Assembly (NCBI RefSeq): GCF_024679095.1
Contig: NC_066544.1
Location: 2,684,283 to 2,748,282, forward strand
Length of the DNA stretch: 64,000 nt
Direction: 5' to 3'
Origin: Eriocheir sinensis
Taxonomy: Eukaryota > Arthropoda > Malacostraca > Decapoda > Varunidae
Shown here: positions 32,382-43,550 of the stretch, piece by piece
Position numbering within the stretch: position 1 is the first letter of the stretch
Layout of the letters: every line of letters begins with the position of its first letter
Made by a program: the position numbers and the translations under genes
Notes under the pieces: generated by a model
Databases searched by the model: none
Seen by the model: the letters and a program-made list of their open reading frames with translations, nothing else
What the model was told of the DNA's origin: nothing

Positions 32382-33110
32382 TTACTGTACCCATTGATTT
32401 CTGCCTCCACTACAAAACTCAATGACCTTACATTTCCTTTCACAAAATTTCAGATCCCATTCCCTCCCATATGTGTAGGTTATGTGTAATACAGTATCTC
32501 CTCCATTTCCTCCTTCCTCTGCCATCAGCGCTACATCATCAGTATAGGCCAGGCAACCTAACTTCTCTCCTCCTATCTGTGCTCCTTTCCTTGCTTTCCT
32601 AATTCTCACTACTAGCTCCTTGAGGTATATGTTGACAAGTGTTGGGGACATCACACAGCCTAATCTGACTCCTACATTATTTTCCAACCACCCAGTAGTG
32701 ATGTCTCCTAATGCAAACTGTACCTCATTTCCTTCATATCAACTCTATTACATTTACCAGCTTTACATCTACACCTACATGTCTTAGTAGCCTTACAAGT
32801 ATTTCTCTGTTTACTGTATCATATGCCTTTTCAAGATATATGAATACTAAGTATAGCTCCTTCCACTGTGACCTGTTCCTTTCAATAATCTCTTTCAATG
32901 TAAATGTATTTTTCAGCCCTCATCTATCTTTCCATAATTCACTCTGCTCCTATCCTTGTACCATTTTTGTCTCTATCCAGGCCTTTAACTTTTCATTTAT
33001 TATTATTCCAAAAACCTTTGCCATGGTGTTCATGATTGCTACTGATCTATAATTTCTCCCTGTTCTCTCCCTTACTATCACAACCATTCCTCCCCTCTTT
33101 TTCTCCTACT
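32382..33110 (-). pseudogene. Non-LTR reverse transcriptase fragment (minus)
   Basis: On the minus strand, about 33050-32700 reads KERNRSQWKEL-like text with LVFIYLEKAYDTVNREILV (motif A). Frame 32687-32382 gives GVRLGCVMSPTLVNIYL and AYTDDVALM, a YADD box with Ala to Thr (plus 32535-32546). The thumb begins with REWDLKFCERKCKVIEF. Stops and one frameshift disrupt it. The G-C-V-M-S-P form differs from the other LINEs in this window. Confidence 0.75.
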
Positions 33111-33439
33111 TTCCTTCCTCTCCCTATACACAGCCACTCACTTGCCTTCCTGCCACTGCACCCTGTCATGCCACCCTGTTTCTCCCACTCCTATGATTTC
33201 ATTACTTCTCCCTCCTTCAGCAATATTCTCCTCTTCCCTCATTCCATCCTCTCATGTTCAGGAAGGCAAATCGTATTTGTCCTCTTGTGTCCTTATGCTA
33301 TTCTCTTTTTTGCATGGCTTCCCTTTGCTGTGCCCACTTCATTATATTCCAGCCTGCCCACACTTTTGCAATGTTGGACAGTTGCACTCCATCCCCTGCC
33401 CACACTCCTTGCCACCCCATTTGTTCATTGAGCTAGAGA

Positions 33440-33975
33440 CTGTCACACTTCCACTCCTCAGTTTTTTTCCATACACCATGTGTTCAACTTCTTCCTTTTC
33501 CTGTCGTACGCTGTGCCCTCTTTACTGCACCTCCTTGGCACACTCATCACGAGCATCTTTTCCGTCACCCGCAATTTCACCCGCTGAACTATCTCCTTCA
33601 GTGTCTGCAGAGTCCTTCGCTCACCTACATCCTCCAGTCCGTTTCCTCCACCTTCCACCACGACTAGGCCATCTGGCTTGATTTCTTATAGGTGCTCCTC
33701 TACCACGTCCTTGATCTTTCCTATCCTGGCACCACCTACAGTTCCGTCTATTATCTTGTAGAAGCCATCTGCTAAGTGGATCTCCTTCCCCCCCCTTTTT
33801 TTTTAATACTTGTCGCCACCTCAAGAGTGGGGACGTGGGCTTTATAGAGCTCGTCAGTGTCAAGCATATTTGTCCCTCCGTGGAGGGACCATGGGCCCTC
33901 GTTGGGTGATGGCCAATGAAGAGCAGGATACTGACAGACCAACTCTCGGATGGCATCTGCCGAGCCAACCAAATC
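33440..33975 (-). pseudogene. Upstream part of the same LINE, possibly an SGNH-esterase-like ORF
   Basis: On the minus strand, segments in two or three frames read ADGFYKIIDGTVGGARIGKI, then GLVVVEGGGNGLEDVGERRT and KLRVTEKMLVMSVPRRCSKE. The series GGGN.L..V...., then a V(M)SV(P)RR block, resembles the SGNH/GDSL esterase-like domain seen before RT in some CR1-like LINEs. The identification is weak because the frames are broken. Confidence 0.35.
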
Positions 33976-34079
33976 GGTCTGTCGACGAGGACTGGCGTGT
34001 CTCTGCCCTACCCCCTTCAGGACGCTGTCTCTGAATAGCCACAGCCATTGCTGAATGGTCCATTCTCTTTGAGGAATTC

Positions 34080-34335
34080 ATAGATAATGGAAGATGGGGC
34101 GCTTCAGCAAACATACAGAAATTGATCTAGATGAGAGGGGAGAGCTGTGTAGTGGCCTGCTTGATATGAAAAGCCCCTAAAGCCCACTTGGCTAGGGGGG
34201 TACCTCTTTAGCTGAATGGTAGAAGAGTGTTTTTCCATCTGGTTCGTCACGGGTTTAATTCCCTACTCTGAAATGTTTGTCTCCCCCTTTCCAGATCTGG
34301 ATCAATTTCTCATGTTTTGTGACATCCAGATGTCA
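34080..34335 (+). mobile_element. tRNA-related SINE-like repeat (family 2, copy C)
   Basis: gtacctctttagctgaatgg (34200-34219) followed by a B-box-like gggtttaattcc (34251-34262) matches copies at 40105-40345 and 40470-40803. The sequence before it (gagctgtgtagtgg.ctgcttgat) also matches 40557 onward. It is diverged and truncated. Confidence 0.7.
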
Positions 34336-35139
34336 TGTGGATATATGGGAATGGGAGTGTCTGTGCATTACTCTGACAACAAACTTGAATGGTATCGAGT
34401 CACACTCTCGGTGGCTGTCTAGAACGTCTGGCAAGTTGTCAGTCCAGCGTTGCTAGACTAGCCTACTTATAATGAGAGATGCCCATTCTTTATCCTGGCA
34501 GCTTAGGGTGTTCCTGCTCTCAACAGGCATTGATTTTACATCTTCTGCCATGGGCAACACAATGCCATGCATTATAAGGAGCACACCTTCTTCTGTGTGA
34601 CTTACTATGAATAACAAGCCATGACCTGAAGCTGTCTCCCTCCCCTTTGTCGGCTGTGGGCAGTGTATATAAAGTTTTTATGTATACAATCATGCATCAC
34701 TTAACTTTCTAGTAAATAGTCTACTGCTTGACCTATACACTTATAGGGCTGATTTCACAGTTGTTGGGCACACTCCCTAACCAAAAGCCTTACCAACCTG
34801 GTAGCAGGCATTACCACCACCTCAACCTGATTTCACAGTCGATGTTTTCATGGTATTGGCCACCCCAAACCTGGTGATGATCATAACAAAACAAAGGAGC
34901 CTGATTCAGTAGTGTTGGTATTCCAGAGCATTGGGAAATGTAAACATTGCATCAGCTGAGCGGAGAACTGTGGAGAATAAATGTGAAAAATAAATATAAA
35001 AAAATAAACTCAAAGGATAAATATAAAGAATGACTGTGAAGAATAAATATGATGAATAAATGTGGAGTGTCTCTCTAGAATACACTGCTCAAATCTGCTA
35101 TTAGCCTAATTATTTCCTAGTTTCTGCATGGGCATGTCT
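34336..35139. other. Unassigned intergenic DNA
   Basis: Only short frames. A few aataaat-rich phrases repeat at 34976-35055. Confidence 0.4.
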
Positions 35140-35420
35140 TTTTACCCCATCGGTACCCCAGTGTATGCAAAAATGTCTCTTTGTCTTATTGAGTGGTACA
35201 TGTCTTTTTACCTCAATAAGCATTCCACGTCTTTTTATCCAATGATCCCGGATTGTGAAGTTTACCCCTAATGTTCATTGGGATAAAAAGATGTCTTTTT
35301 TTACCCTAGTGTACGTACCTCATAATGTTATATTCCAGTGTGTCCCATTGTTACCTCCTTGATACCCCAATGGACCCAATGTTAACCCAATGTACCCCAA
35401 TATTTTACCATACCCCAATA
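35140..35420. repeat. Degenerate taccccaatg/gtctttttacc array, copy 1
   Basis: Irregular repetition of accccaatgt-like 10-mers, mixed with tgtctttttacc phrases. Related 10-mers occur at 55725-56090. Confidence 0.65.
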
Positions 35421-35736
35421 AACTAATGTAGGATGAGTTGGGGACGAACTATACATGTGGACGTAACGCACAGAGGCTTTCATGGCCACATGCACACAGC
35501 TGAGCAGTTGCAGTATTGGCAGGGGATGCTTGGATAAATTTTGAGATGAGTTTTTCTTTTTTTATAATACATATGCTTAAGTGCCCAGAGAATTAAAATT
35601 TCAGTGGGAGTGCTTCTCTCTGCCACCCACACTGTATTTTTTTGTTTACCTATACCAGCTGACCAACTGATTGTAATTGTGTCCATTGCCTGTTTGATAG
35701 TTATAATACTCAATCAAAAGCTTTTTTTTTTTTTTT

Positions 35737-35738
35737 TG

Positions 35739-35779
<41 letters not shown>

Positions 35780-35782
35780 GAC
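35737..35782. repeat. Poly-T and (TG)n
   Basis: T17 then TG units with one TTTG break. Confidence 0.9.
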
Positions 35783-35950
35783 AGGGAGGCAAGTCTCATA
35801 AGTCAACAATTCAGTTCAGTTAGATAGGCCTCTGCCTGAATTGTAGAGACTTAAAGAGATTTTGCTCTACATACCTATAATTAGACGATATTTTATCATA
35901 TGCTTATGAATTCTTCAGAAGAATTAATGCTTCATAGATATAACTAGTAA

Positions 35951-35952
<2 letters not shown>

Positions 35953-36028
<76 letters not shown>

Positions 36029-36048
36029 CATTATTATTATTATTATCT
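35953..36048. repeat. (ATT)n microsatellite just upstream of an exon
   Basis: About 31 ATT units with one break (atc). It ends 22 bp before the splice acceptor of the first recognised NTHL1 exon. Confidence 0.95.
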
Positions 36049-36070
36049 ATCATCTAACATCTTATTACAG

Positions 36071-36193
36071 AATGATAAAGACCTGCCTGACACCCTTGTT
36101 AAGAGGCTTATCAGGAGGAGACGTGTTGAGATTAAGTATGAAACTGAGGCCAAGGCTGAACCCAATACATCTCCCTCAGAGGCTACAACTCAG
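36071..36193 (+). CDS. NTHL1: Endonuclease III homologue, N-terminal basic exon
   Basis: An acceptor (cttattacag) and a donor (caggtgagg) bound 123 bp, exactly 41 open codons in phase 0. The product has KRLIRRRRVEIKYE, a basic stretch followed by acidic and Ser/Thr residues. It fits the poorly conserved nuclear-targeting/N-terminal linker that precedes the catalytic core in eukaryotic NTH1, though similarity alone is weak. Its phase-0 end fits the next recognised exon, 20.3 kb downstream. The start codon and any mitochondrial presequence must be further upstream and were not identified. Confidence 0.55.
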
Positions 36194-36329
36194 GTGAGGA
36201 CTGATTAATGGATTTTCTGTTCTTGATTGAAATTTGTTTCAGGCACTGCCATCTTGACACAAGGTTTGTGGCCAAACGCTCAAAAGTTGAAAGGCCCCTT
36301 ACACCAGCAGAAATAACCTAGACTGCTGA

Positions 36330-36790
36330 AGGGTGATGCTGAAACATGAAAGGTCTCTTCTGATCGCTTCAGAAAGTTTGTGCCTTTGAGGGTGCTCGGC
36401 ATCAGCTTTTAAGTTACTAGCGTTAGACTTATTTACCCAGAGGGAGGACTTGTATGATGTATTAAGCATTATTTCCTCTGTAAACTGCCTTCCAAACTAA
36501 TTATAAGGTGGTGTCATAAGTGTTTTGAGATATGAAACTTACCATCAGATGTACTGAAATCCCCAGTATATCAGAAGCCACTAGATGTCTGAACTCAAGT
36601 TCATGCTCAAGTGAAGAAAACACTACCTGTGGTCTTGGTCTTGCAGTCACTCCCTTTCAGCTACTTGCATCAAACTTATCTAGAGAAAGGGCATATAAGA
36701 TGTATGTATTAAACATTATTTCTAATGCTAAACACCTTTCAAAAATTTTAAGATGGTGTAAGTGCTTTTAGATATGAAACTCCAATAAAT
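36330..36790. repeat. Diverged ~240-bp tandem duplication
   Basis: tgatgtattaagcattattt...aaggtggtgtcataagtg.tttgagatatgaaact (to 36540) is matched by tgtatgtattaaacattatt...agatggtgtaagtgcttttagatatgaaact (to 36781). Confidence 0.65.
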
Positions 36791-37292
36791 CTACTGAAAT
36801 ATCCATAATAAGAGTAGCCAAGATGCGACCTTGGGCTGCGTGTGTTGGTTTGGCGGATGGAGTGGTGAGTGTTCATGTGATCATGCTATGAGGTGAGAGA
36901 AGAGGTTTAGGAATCCATTGGACATGCCGTACATCAGTGACAAGCATTTTCTACATCACTATAGACTCCCAGGAGAAGAAATTGTGCATCTGTGCCAAGA
37001 AGTTTGGCAAGAACTAGTCACAATAATTGCAAGGTGGACCTGGTGGTCACACTCCCTGCTAGTAGCTAGCTACCCAAGTACTAATTGCCCTCAGGTTTCT
37101 TGCAAGTGGTAGTTTCCAAATTGTTGTTACTTGTTGGTGATGTTACCAGGGTGCACCAGTTGAATGTACCTAGAGCCATAGATGATGTCTTAGAAGATTT
37201 CTATAGGGACTTCAAACCATAGGTGATGTCATAGAAGATCTCTACAGGAAGGGACTTCAAACCTATTCTTCCTTACTCTCTTGCTCACTGTA

Positions 37293-37790
37293 CAGTACCC
37301 TCCTGAGTTTTGTGATCCTTGAGACTTGCATTTAGTCCTAAATTCTCACCATCCCAACTTTCGCACATTATTGCCCCGAGTTTTGCGCTGCTTTGACATG
37401 TACGGCTCACGTCTACCATGTCTACCTACTGTCAGTGTCATGCACACTGCCTTAAAAGGTGGTATCACACTGTCTGTTTTCTCCAACCATTAGGGCTGTG
37501 GGCAACTGCAGTTGCTTATATGCCCAACTGGGAGCGAATTGTCGGTTGTCCATACGGATGCAAAATGTTTGTGGGTACGAGCAACCGCGTGGCTGCATGT
37601 AAACAAACAGATGACGACAGTGGCAGAGGAGTGAGGAGCAGTGGAGGATGGCCCACCAAGGACTATAAAGTGGACTGGCAGAGCTGCTTTGTTTACTGTT
37701 TAATTGACAAGATAAGAGAACACCCTGTGTTGTGGAACCACAGTTCACTTGTAAAGGACTTCTAGTGTTGTGTACCTGGCTGTCCTCCTG
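37293..37790. mobile_element. DNA transposon end, cagtaccctc family (copy 1)
   Basis: It begins with TA then cagtaccctcctgagttttg, and runs through ccttaaaaggtggtatcac and a conserved tail (aacaccctgtgttgtggaac). Most of it aligns with 48432-48880. Only one terminus is visible. The frame 37418-37765 across it does not resemble a transposase. Confidence 0.65.
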
Positions 37791-38189
37791 CGAACTATGC
37801 ATGCTCAGAAGTGAATGTAAACAAACAAAGACGTTGATAAACAGCTGTTCTCATGCATCCCCCGACATCATGGCTATGCTCACTTCGCTTGTCACCTCCC
37901 CCCCACCTCATGAGCTTATGATGCCCTCTAGCCCCCCCCCAAAAAAATATGCCCAAATCAACGGTGTGTATATGAATATCAAGACAGTTTTGTTTTTTGA
38001 AAATAGTAAGATGCTATTTCCTGTAAATTTACCAATGAATCACTGCATGAAGGCTATTTAATGGCTCAGGAACATAACACTGGTCTTCATAGCACAGTTC
38101 TCTGACAAGGTTTGGGTAAACACTCCTGTCCTTCCGTCTTTGAAGCCATAATCATGCCCACAACAGCTTCTTCCTTTCTATTTAACTAC

Positions 38190-38480
38190 AGCAACAAGTC
38201 CATAACTTGGGGAATGGTGGCACAAGCTGCGACAGCCCTTACTCTAGCAGATGACGCCATGTCGATACAGGGCGACTGCTGTTTGCGTTGTGAATATGGG
38301 CACACACCTGGAAAAGTTAGAGTTGTCGGTTGCCCCTTCCGCCAACACAGTTGGAGGATAAAGGCCCAGTGTGACACCAGCAGCTTTAGACTCCCTCAGT
38401 TGGGTGACTGTGCTGACCGTGTTCACACATGCTTGGGTAGGATTCACAGAGATGTGTGCTAATGGCCTGCGGTAAAAACT
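38190..38480. mobile_element. Repeat fragment of the gtgtcacactgg family
   Basis: The stretch gggcacacacctggaaaagt ... aaaggcccagtgtgacacc (38297-38376) is the inverse of 45227-45312. gcagatgac.ccat (38249) recurs near 51588. No coding frame. Confidence 0.55.
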
Positions 38481-38487
38481 ACGAACT

Positions 38488-38787
38488 AGGAGGCAGTGGG
38501 TGAGTGGATAGCCCGACGGCGCCACGTCCAGGATGACGTGGGTTTGCACCCCGCCTGGTGCCACAAGCTGGGATTTTTCAGTCACTGTTGAGTGGCCTAA
38601 GACTACCCACATGCTGTCCAGAAGACCACCTATCAACCCGAACTCTAGATTCTAGGATCAAAGATGAGCTCCGGGGGGCAACATGAGCCTAATGGAAGAT
38701 GGCGCCACTATAAACACTTGCCTGTGCCACGACAGGCTGGGGCCGACCATCAGGCCCCATCAAGAAAGCCTACCAGCGCCATAGGCA
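38488..38787 (+). mobile_element. SINE family 1, copy B
   Basis: Full tRNA-like head with a B box region gggtttgcaccc (38540-38551), then gggatttttcagtcactg, ctacccacatgctgtccag and gatggcgccactataaacac. The tail is not A-rich; a ccgtatttcacgcc element end follows at once. Confidence 0.85.
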
Positions 38788-38850
38788 AATACCGTATTTC
38801 ACGCCATATAAGACGCACCTATAACTTGGCAAGACATATTTAGAAAAAAA
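38788..38850. mobile_element. ccgtatt...ataagacgcacc transposon end
   Basis: taccgtatttcacgccatat followed by aagacgcacc. Similar ends lie at 51150-51184 (inverted) and 58960-59030. Superfamily not assigned. Confidence 0.5.
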
Positions 38851-39149
38851 TAAACCACATTTTCCCTGAATTTAATGTGTATGTAGTATTACACTTGGCC
38901 ACTTTACTTATAATTATGACTATGATACTGTATGTTGCTTTGTGCCTTTCTCTGTGTTCAAAGTGTTCCACCAAGATAAAAGTAAACAAGAAGAGGAATG
39001 GGAGGAGAAAGATAGATAAAAGCAAATGAAGGTAAAGATAGGAAAAGAAAGGGAGATAAGTGTTACCCTTCTCACCTTCCCCATAACCAAGACAGCATCT
39101 TTGCCGCACAGAGACATGGTACAGAAAATGTGGCGGAGCTGCATTGTTA

Positions 39150-39660
39150 GAAATTAAGGGTTGTTTGGGAAGTATTGGTAATCTATTAGTGAAACAGAGC
39201 GTCGAATTAACAGTTGCTGGTCGAATGCTCCTGAACCGATGGTTCTAGAATAATCTGAAAGTGACGAGTTAATGTCCAGCCACCCCGGGAGTCAGTCAGC
39301 TGTAAACCTTCGTGGTGTTAACACATCTGTCAGCGTTGAACCCTCACGGCAGACAGTCAGCGTTAACCCTTCATGGCAGTCAGCGTTCAGCAGTCGCAGT
39401 GTAAACACGCAGTCAGCAGTTAGCCTTCGACACCAGTCTACTGCAAGTTACCACGGCAGCGGGCAACTACATTATACTCCTAATTCTACAACAAAGGCTT
39501 GCTTCACTCCGCCGACTTATTCAGAGAACTGCTTTTGAAAACCTCTACAACAACAAGTTAAGTGACCCGCTGGTTATATCCTCTTATCTCGGGGCCCTAG
39601 GGTAGGGGATAGATCATTGGGCGCTTGGCAGGGTGACCAGCCCAGCACTAAAAGGTGAGT
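39150..39660 (+). mobile_element. Candidate BEL/Pao 5' LTR and primer site region
   Basis: The segment begins tgtttgggaagt near 39160 and lies upstream of a BEL/Pao gag. It contains repeated cagtcagcgtt phrases (39280-39420), and a tggcagggtgaccagc stretch lies near 39627, where a primer-binding site would be. No second LTR is visible to confirm it. Confidence 0.35.
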
Positions 39661-39726
39661 CGGTGAGTGTGATTTTGGCATAAGTGTGTTGCATTAAAAT
39701 AGCAATATAATTTCAGAAGCATTGAA

Positions 39727-39729
39727 ATA

Positions 39730-39760
<31 letters not shown>

Positions 39761-40020
39761 CAAAGGAGGCAGCTCAAGGGCACACAAAAAAAGAAAACAA
39801 TAATAAAAAAAAAGCCCGCTACTCGCTGCTCCTAAAAAAGAAACAAAAGAGCGAAGACCGCGTATGTTGCAGAAATTGAGAAGAAAGAGGTTGCCTGCCT
39901 GGCGATTGGCCGTGCTGCCCCGTAACACAGACACTAACGGCCAGCTGACTCCTCTTCTTATAGGCTACCTCCATTCGTATTCATTTAAATCACTGCCGCC
40001 TTGTTTTAATGTTTTAAAGC
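39727..40020 (-). mobile_element. LINE 3' tail fragment (poly-T, minus)
   Basis: A T27 run followed by ggaggcagctcaagggcac and gctactcgctgctcc matches the 3' UTR ends of the minus-strand LINEs at 53133 and 57417. It is a short 5'-truncated copy. Confidence 0.7.
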
Positions 40021-40104
40021 AATACTAGAGGTCAGCTGCACAAACTAGATACTCAAGTGGTTCAGCCACTCGTTCGAGAAATTTCTGAAGCGGCTGCCTG
40101 GGTG

Positions 40105-40803
40105 GCGATGTAATGCGGCGACGGCCTGATGAACGAGCCTCCCATAACCCACTTAGCCAGTGGGGTACCTCTTTGGCCAACTCGGTAAGGAGTGGCTCTC
40201 CCGTCACGCTGGTCGCGGGTTCAGTCCCAGGCAGCCGGGGAATACCCTCTCCTTGTTGTGATTAATTTCTAGTGTGTTTCGATACACGCAGAGAATGTGT
40301 GGGACCGAGAGAGTAATAGAAAAAAGAGAATAGAAAATCTCGTCATTAAACTGGTGGCATAGCGGTGGGCATCCTATCCTGCGGTTCTGTTGAGTTTCCC
40401 CGAAGGGGTAACAGGTAGGATGGCCCATGCTCTCCAATGATAATAGAAAATGGGAGAGTTGGAGGTATGTCTCTACGGGGACATTGTGAAATTGTGCACC
40501 AAAATGGGTCACTGTCTAAAGGTCTCAACACAGAAATTAATCTACATAGGGGGGAAAGCCGTGTAGTGCTGCAACGGCTTGATGAACGAGCCTCCCATAA
40601 CCCACTTAGCCAGTGGGGTACCTCTTTGGCCGACTCGGTAAGGAGTGGCTCTCCCGTCATGCTGGTCGCGGGTTCAATCCCAGGCAGCCGGGGAATACCC
40701 TCTCCTTGTTGTGATTAATTTCTAGTGTGTTTCGATACACGCAGAGGACGTGTGGGACCAAGAGAGTAATAGAAAAAAGAGAATAGAAAATCTCATTATT
40801 AAA
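40105..40803 (+). mobile_element. SINE-like repeat family 2, two copies in direct order (A and B)
   Basis: A ~235-bp block (gacggcctgatgaacgagcc ... gagaatagaaaatctc) occurs at 40112-40345 and again at 40572-40800, more than 90% alike. Each holds gtacctctttggcc.actcgg and a pol III B box (gggttcagtcc 40217, gggttcaatcc 40670). The 225 bp between matches the 5' extension seen in copy C at 34080. So this is about 1.5 tandem units rather than two LTRs. Confidence 0.75.
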
Positions 40804-41142
40804 GCGAGACTCTGTGACTTTGGACGATGGGGATTACGAATGCTTCCTGAACAATCCGCGGGAATTGAAGCAACAAGCCACCTCAATCCCGGAGTGGTAG
40901 TTAACATTCCGGGAGGAGTGAAGTAGTACACTCTTGGCCATCACTAGTGCTTCGAATTTGGTGCGACGGGTTTGGCCTCATTCAATTGAAAGTGCCGGGG
41001 TCATTGTATTCAAGTCCTGAAGACTGCTTTGGCTGAGGGCGTGCTTGGTTATATACTCCTGCAGTGAATGATTTGAGGTATTTTAGTAGGTAATTTTTAA
41101 GTAAAATTTTATTGGTAAACAACCTTTTATATATTTTTAATC
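40804..41142 (+). other. Leader before BEL/Pao gag
   Basis: Non-coding. Includes the phrase gacttcaagtcctgaa-like text but no recognised motif; presumed untranslated leader of the element. Confidence 0.35.
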
Positions 41143-41689
41143 ATGTCTGGAACTAGTAAGGAAAAACTGAATGAGGAGGTTAACCCTAAGGCATTAATTA
41201 GTTCATTATGCAGAAAAAGGAGTGTTCACAAACGCAAGGTCACCATTAACATCAGCAAGTTAAATGAATTGAACGAAGCTATCCAGTTGACACCCTCTTT
41301 CTGTAAAAAAAACATTAAAGGATTATGATAAAGAAATTAGTGACCTTATGGAACAGCATGATTTGAGTATTCATGATGAGGAGTACTTTTATAATGAACT
41401 TGATTCCCAAGTGGAATATTCAGTGCAAACCAGCACTGACTTGGATCAGCATTACGTAAATGCTCAAAAAGAACTTGCTAGTAATAGTTCAGCTGATAGA
41501 TTCCTGGATGTAATGACGAACTTAAACGTAGGTGAAAGTAAACCTCCCCCTCTTCAGTGTGGAAACTTTACAGGAAAGGAGAAGGATAAATTTGCCGTCA
41601 ATACCTTTCTAACACAGTTTAATAATGTTATTTGTTCCAGAAAAAAACTTAACGGACTCTGGTAAACAATCCTATCTATGGGTATTTAA
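41143..41689 (+). pseudogene. BEL/Pao gag, 5' part
   Basis: Frame 41143-41325 starts MSGTSKEKLNEEV with KRKVTINISKLNEL. After a one-base slip at an A run it continues at 41348-41665 with QPPLQC-like GNFTGKEKDKFAVNTFLTQF, the block that opens the conserved gag core of BEL/Pao elements. A TTAA-flanked MITE interrupts the gene at 41690. Confidence 0.65.
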
Positions 41690-42337
41690 CCCCTTCACTA
41701 CGGCTGGGCCAAAACAGCACCCTGCGCTGTATCCGAGATCGCCGCGCACGCCAAATTTCAAATGTCGCTATTGAATATAACAAGTTTTCAGCCATAAACT
41801 CAATATAATCATCATGTATTATATATGAAAACATGCAGAATTAAATGGTGCACATAAAGAAACTCACTACGGCCGGGCCAAAACAGTGCCTCACGCCGTA
41901 TCCAGGATCGCCACGCACGCCAAATTTCAAATGTCGCTATTGAATATGACAAGTTTTCAGCCATAAACTCAACATAATCATCATGTATTATATATGAAAA
42001 TATGCAGATTTAAGTGGTGCACATAGAAACTCACTACGGCAGGGCCAAAACAGCTCCCTGCACCATATCCAGGAGCACCGCGCGTGCCAAATTTTAAATG
42101 TCGCTATTGAATATAATAATTTTCAGCCATAAACTCAACAATTATATATGAAAACATGCAGAATTAAAAGGTGCACATAAAGAAATATAAATTAATTGAT
42201 AATTTTGAGATGTAAGTATATATAGAGATAAAATAACTTGCATATTGGCTAAAGCGAGCCAGGACGCAGTATGCGCGTCCTCGGATATGGTACAGGACAC
42301 GCAAGGACGCAGTATACGCGTCCTCGTGTTGAAGGGG
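41690..42337. mobile_element. TTAA-flanked (piggyBac-like) MITE with three internal repeats
   Basis: TTAA precedes (41686-41689) and follows (42338-42341). The termini ccccttca / tgaagggg are inverted. The interior holds three tandem units of ~165-170 bp, each with gggccaaaacag, cgcacgcc/cgcgtgcc and caaattt.aaatgtcgctatt, then a short gcgtcctcg pair. TTAA duplication is the piggyBac signature; no transposase is present. Confidence 0.75.
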
Positions 42338-42341
42338 TTAA

Positions 42342-42672
42342 GGGATTATTGTCTTTCAGTAGTCAAATACTTAACCATCTCTGATGCCAACTCAACTACC
42401 ACCTGGCCATTCAGATGCTTAAGCAAGAGTTTCTGGATGTGAAATACATCATAGATGAAACTTACAAGAACATTTTAAAAGCAGCACCTACTGGGGAATT
42501 TGACTCTGATTATGCTTCAGTTAAAGTTTATCTGAATGAAATGAGGTCTTATCTACATGAGTTAAAGGCTCATGATGTTGACCTACTAGCAGGAGAAACT
42601 GCTGGACACTCCTTAATCAGTCACATTGCTTTTAACAAGCTACCAGTGACTCGAAAGAGAGTTGGTACATAG
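42342..42672 (+). pseudogene. BEL/Pao gag, central part
   Basis: Resumes gag after the MITE. Frame 42415-42672 gives QEFLDVKYIIDETYKNIL and SLISHIAFNKLP, a helical gag core typical of BEL/Pao. Confidence 0.6.
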
Positions 42673-43336
42673 GTTGTCTAGTAATTACCCAACCTTAACT
42701 GACATTTTTGCAAACAGTAACAAGGCAATAAAAACCTTAATTAATACTGCACCGGTTAAGAAAAAGACCTTTGACAAACCCAATAATAAGCCTTCAAGTA
42801 AATATACAAAATCAGTAAGTCCTAGTAAAAATAAAGATGATAAATAAGGTAAGAGCACAATGCAAAATTTTAAATCATGCAATTAGGCTCAAATATAAAC
42901 TTATAAGTTGTGTGAAACAAAAGGGCATTCTCTGGGTAAATGCTCTAAGTTGCCCAAATATGAAGATAAGAGTGGAAAGATCCGAGATTTGTGCTCGTGT
43001 ACAAGGTGTGCCGGTTCAGGACATGTTGAATCTGCTTGTTATGGCAAGCAAAATAAGTTAAAGTTTGCATGTCAGCTGTGTAAAAGGAGAGAACACACAA
43101 CTCCTTTTTGTCCTTTGCAGAATAATTCAGACCTCAAACCAAAGATAAGTGTTAGTTTGTGTCTGGCTCAGAGAAACCTTGATTCATCTAAATTGCTGCC
43201 TACTATGACATTGAATTCAAAGAATGGAAAGAAATGTAGGAAAGTAAGATGCTTAACAGACACAGGAAGCCAAAGGTCTTGCATATCTGAAACAGCTGCT
43301 AAAGATCTATGCCAGATTTTGATGAATAGAAAAAAA
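42662..43336 (+). pseudogene. BEL/Pao gag zinc fingers and aspartic protease
   Basis: Frame 42908-43330 shows CETKGHSLGKC (a CCHC knuckle whose first cysteine lies in the preceding frame), a CxRC...GHVESAC knuckle and CQLCKRREHTTPFC. The protease follows: KVRCLTDTGSQRSCIS (about 43239-43286), the BEL/Pao D-(S/T)-G-S-Q active site. The gene is cut at 43340 by a foldback repeat and a SINE fragment. RT and integrase are not in the window. Confidence 0.75.
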
Positions 43337-43341
43337 ATATA

Positions 43342-43418
43342 CAGTACCCTCTCGAGTTTCGCGCTCGCTTCGTTCCAAAGGTATAGCGCTAAACTCAAGG
43401 ATCGCGAAACTCGAGGTA
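43342..43418. mobile_element. Short foldback MITE, cagtaccctctcgag family
   Basis: Begins cagtaccctctcgagtttcg and ends with the inverse cgcgaaactcgaggta, with caaaggtatagcgctaaac between. It is flanked by A-rich protease sequence and by a SINE scrap. Confidence 0.75.
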
Positions 43419-43426
43419 TTGAATGT

Positions 43427-43550
43427 GGCCTATGGGCGCCGGTAGACTATCCATCTGGGCCTGATGGTCGGCCCCGAGCTCGTCATGGCGTAGGCAACTG
43501 TTTATAGTGGCGCCATTATAATTGGCTCATGCTGCCCCCCGGGGCTCACT
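43427..43550 (-). mobile_element. SINE family 1 fragment (minus)
   Basis: The inverse of the SINE body: ggcctatgggcgccggtag, ctgatggtcggcccc, ttatagtggcgcc, ggctcatgctgccccccgg. Head missing. Confidence 0.75.

Noticed and set aside
37418..37765. 115-codon ORF as a host gene
   Set aside because: Falls inside a transposon repeat whose second copy (48540-48880) does not keep the frame.
39272..39538. 88-codon Ser-rich ORF as a gene
   Set aside because: Lies in the candidate BEL/Pao LTR and derives from repeated cagtcagcgtt phrases.
40105..40803. Miniature LTR retrotransposon
   Set aside because: The middle segment belongs to the repeat's own 5' part, as copy C at 34080 shows, and no target duplication was found.
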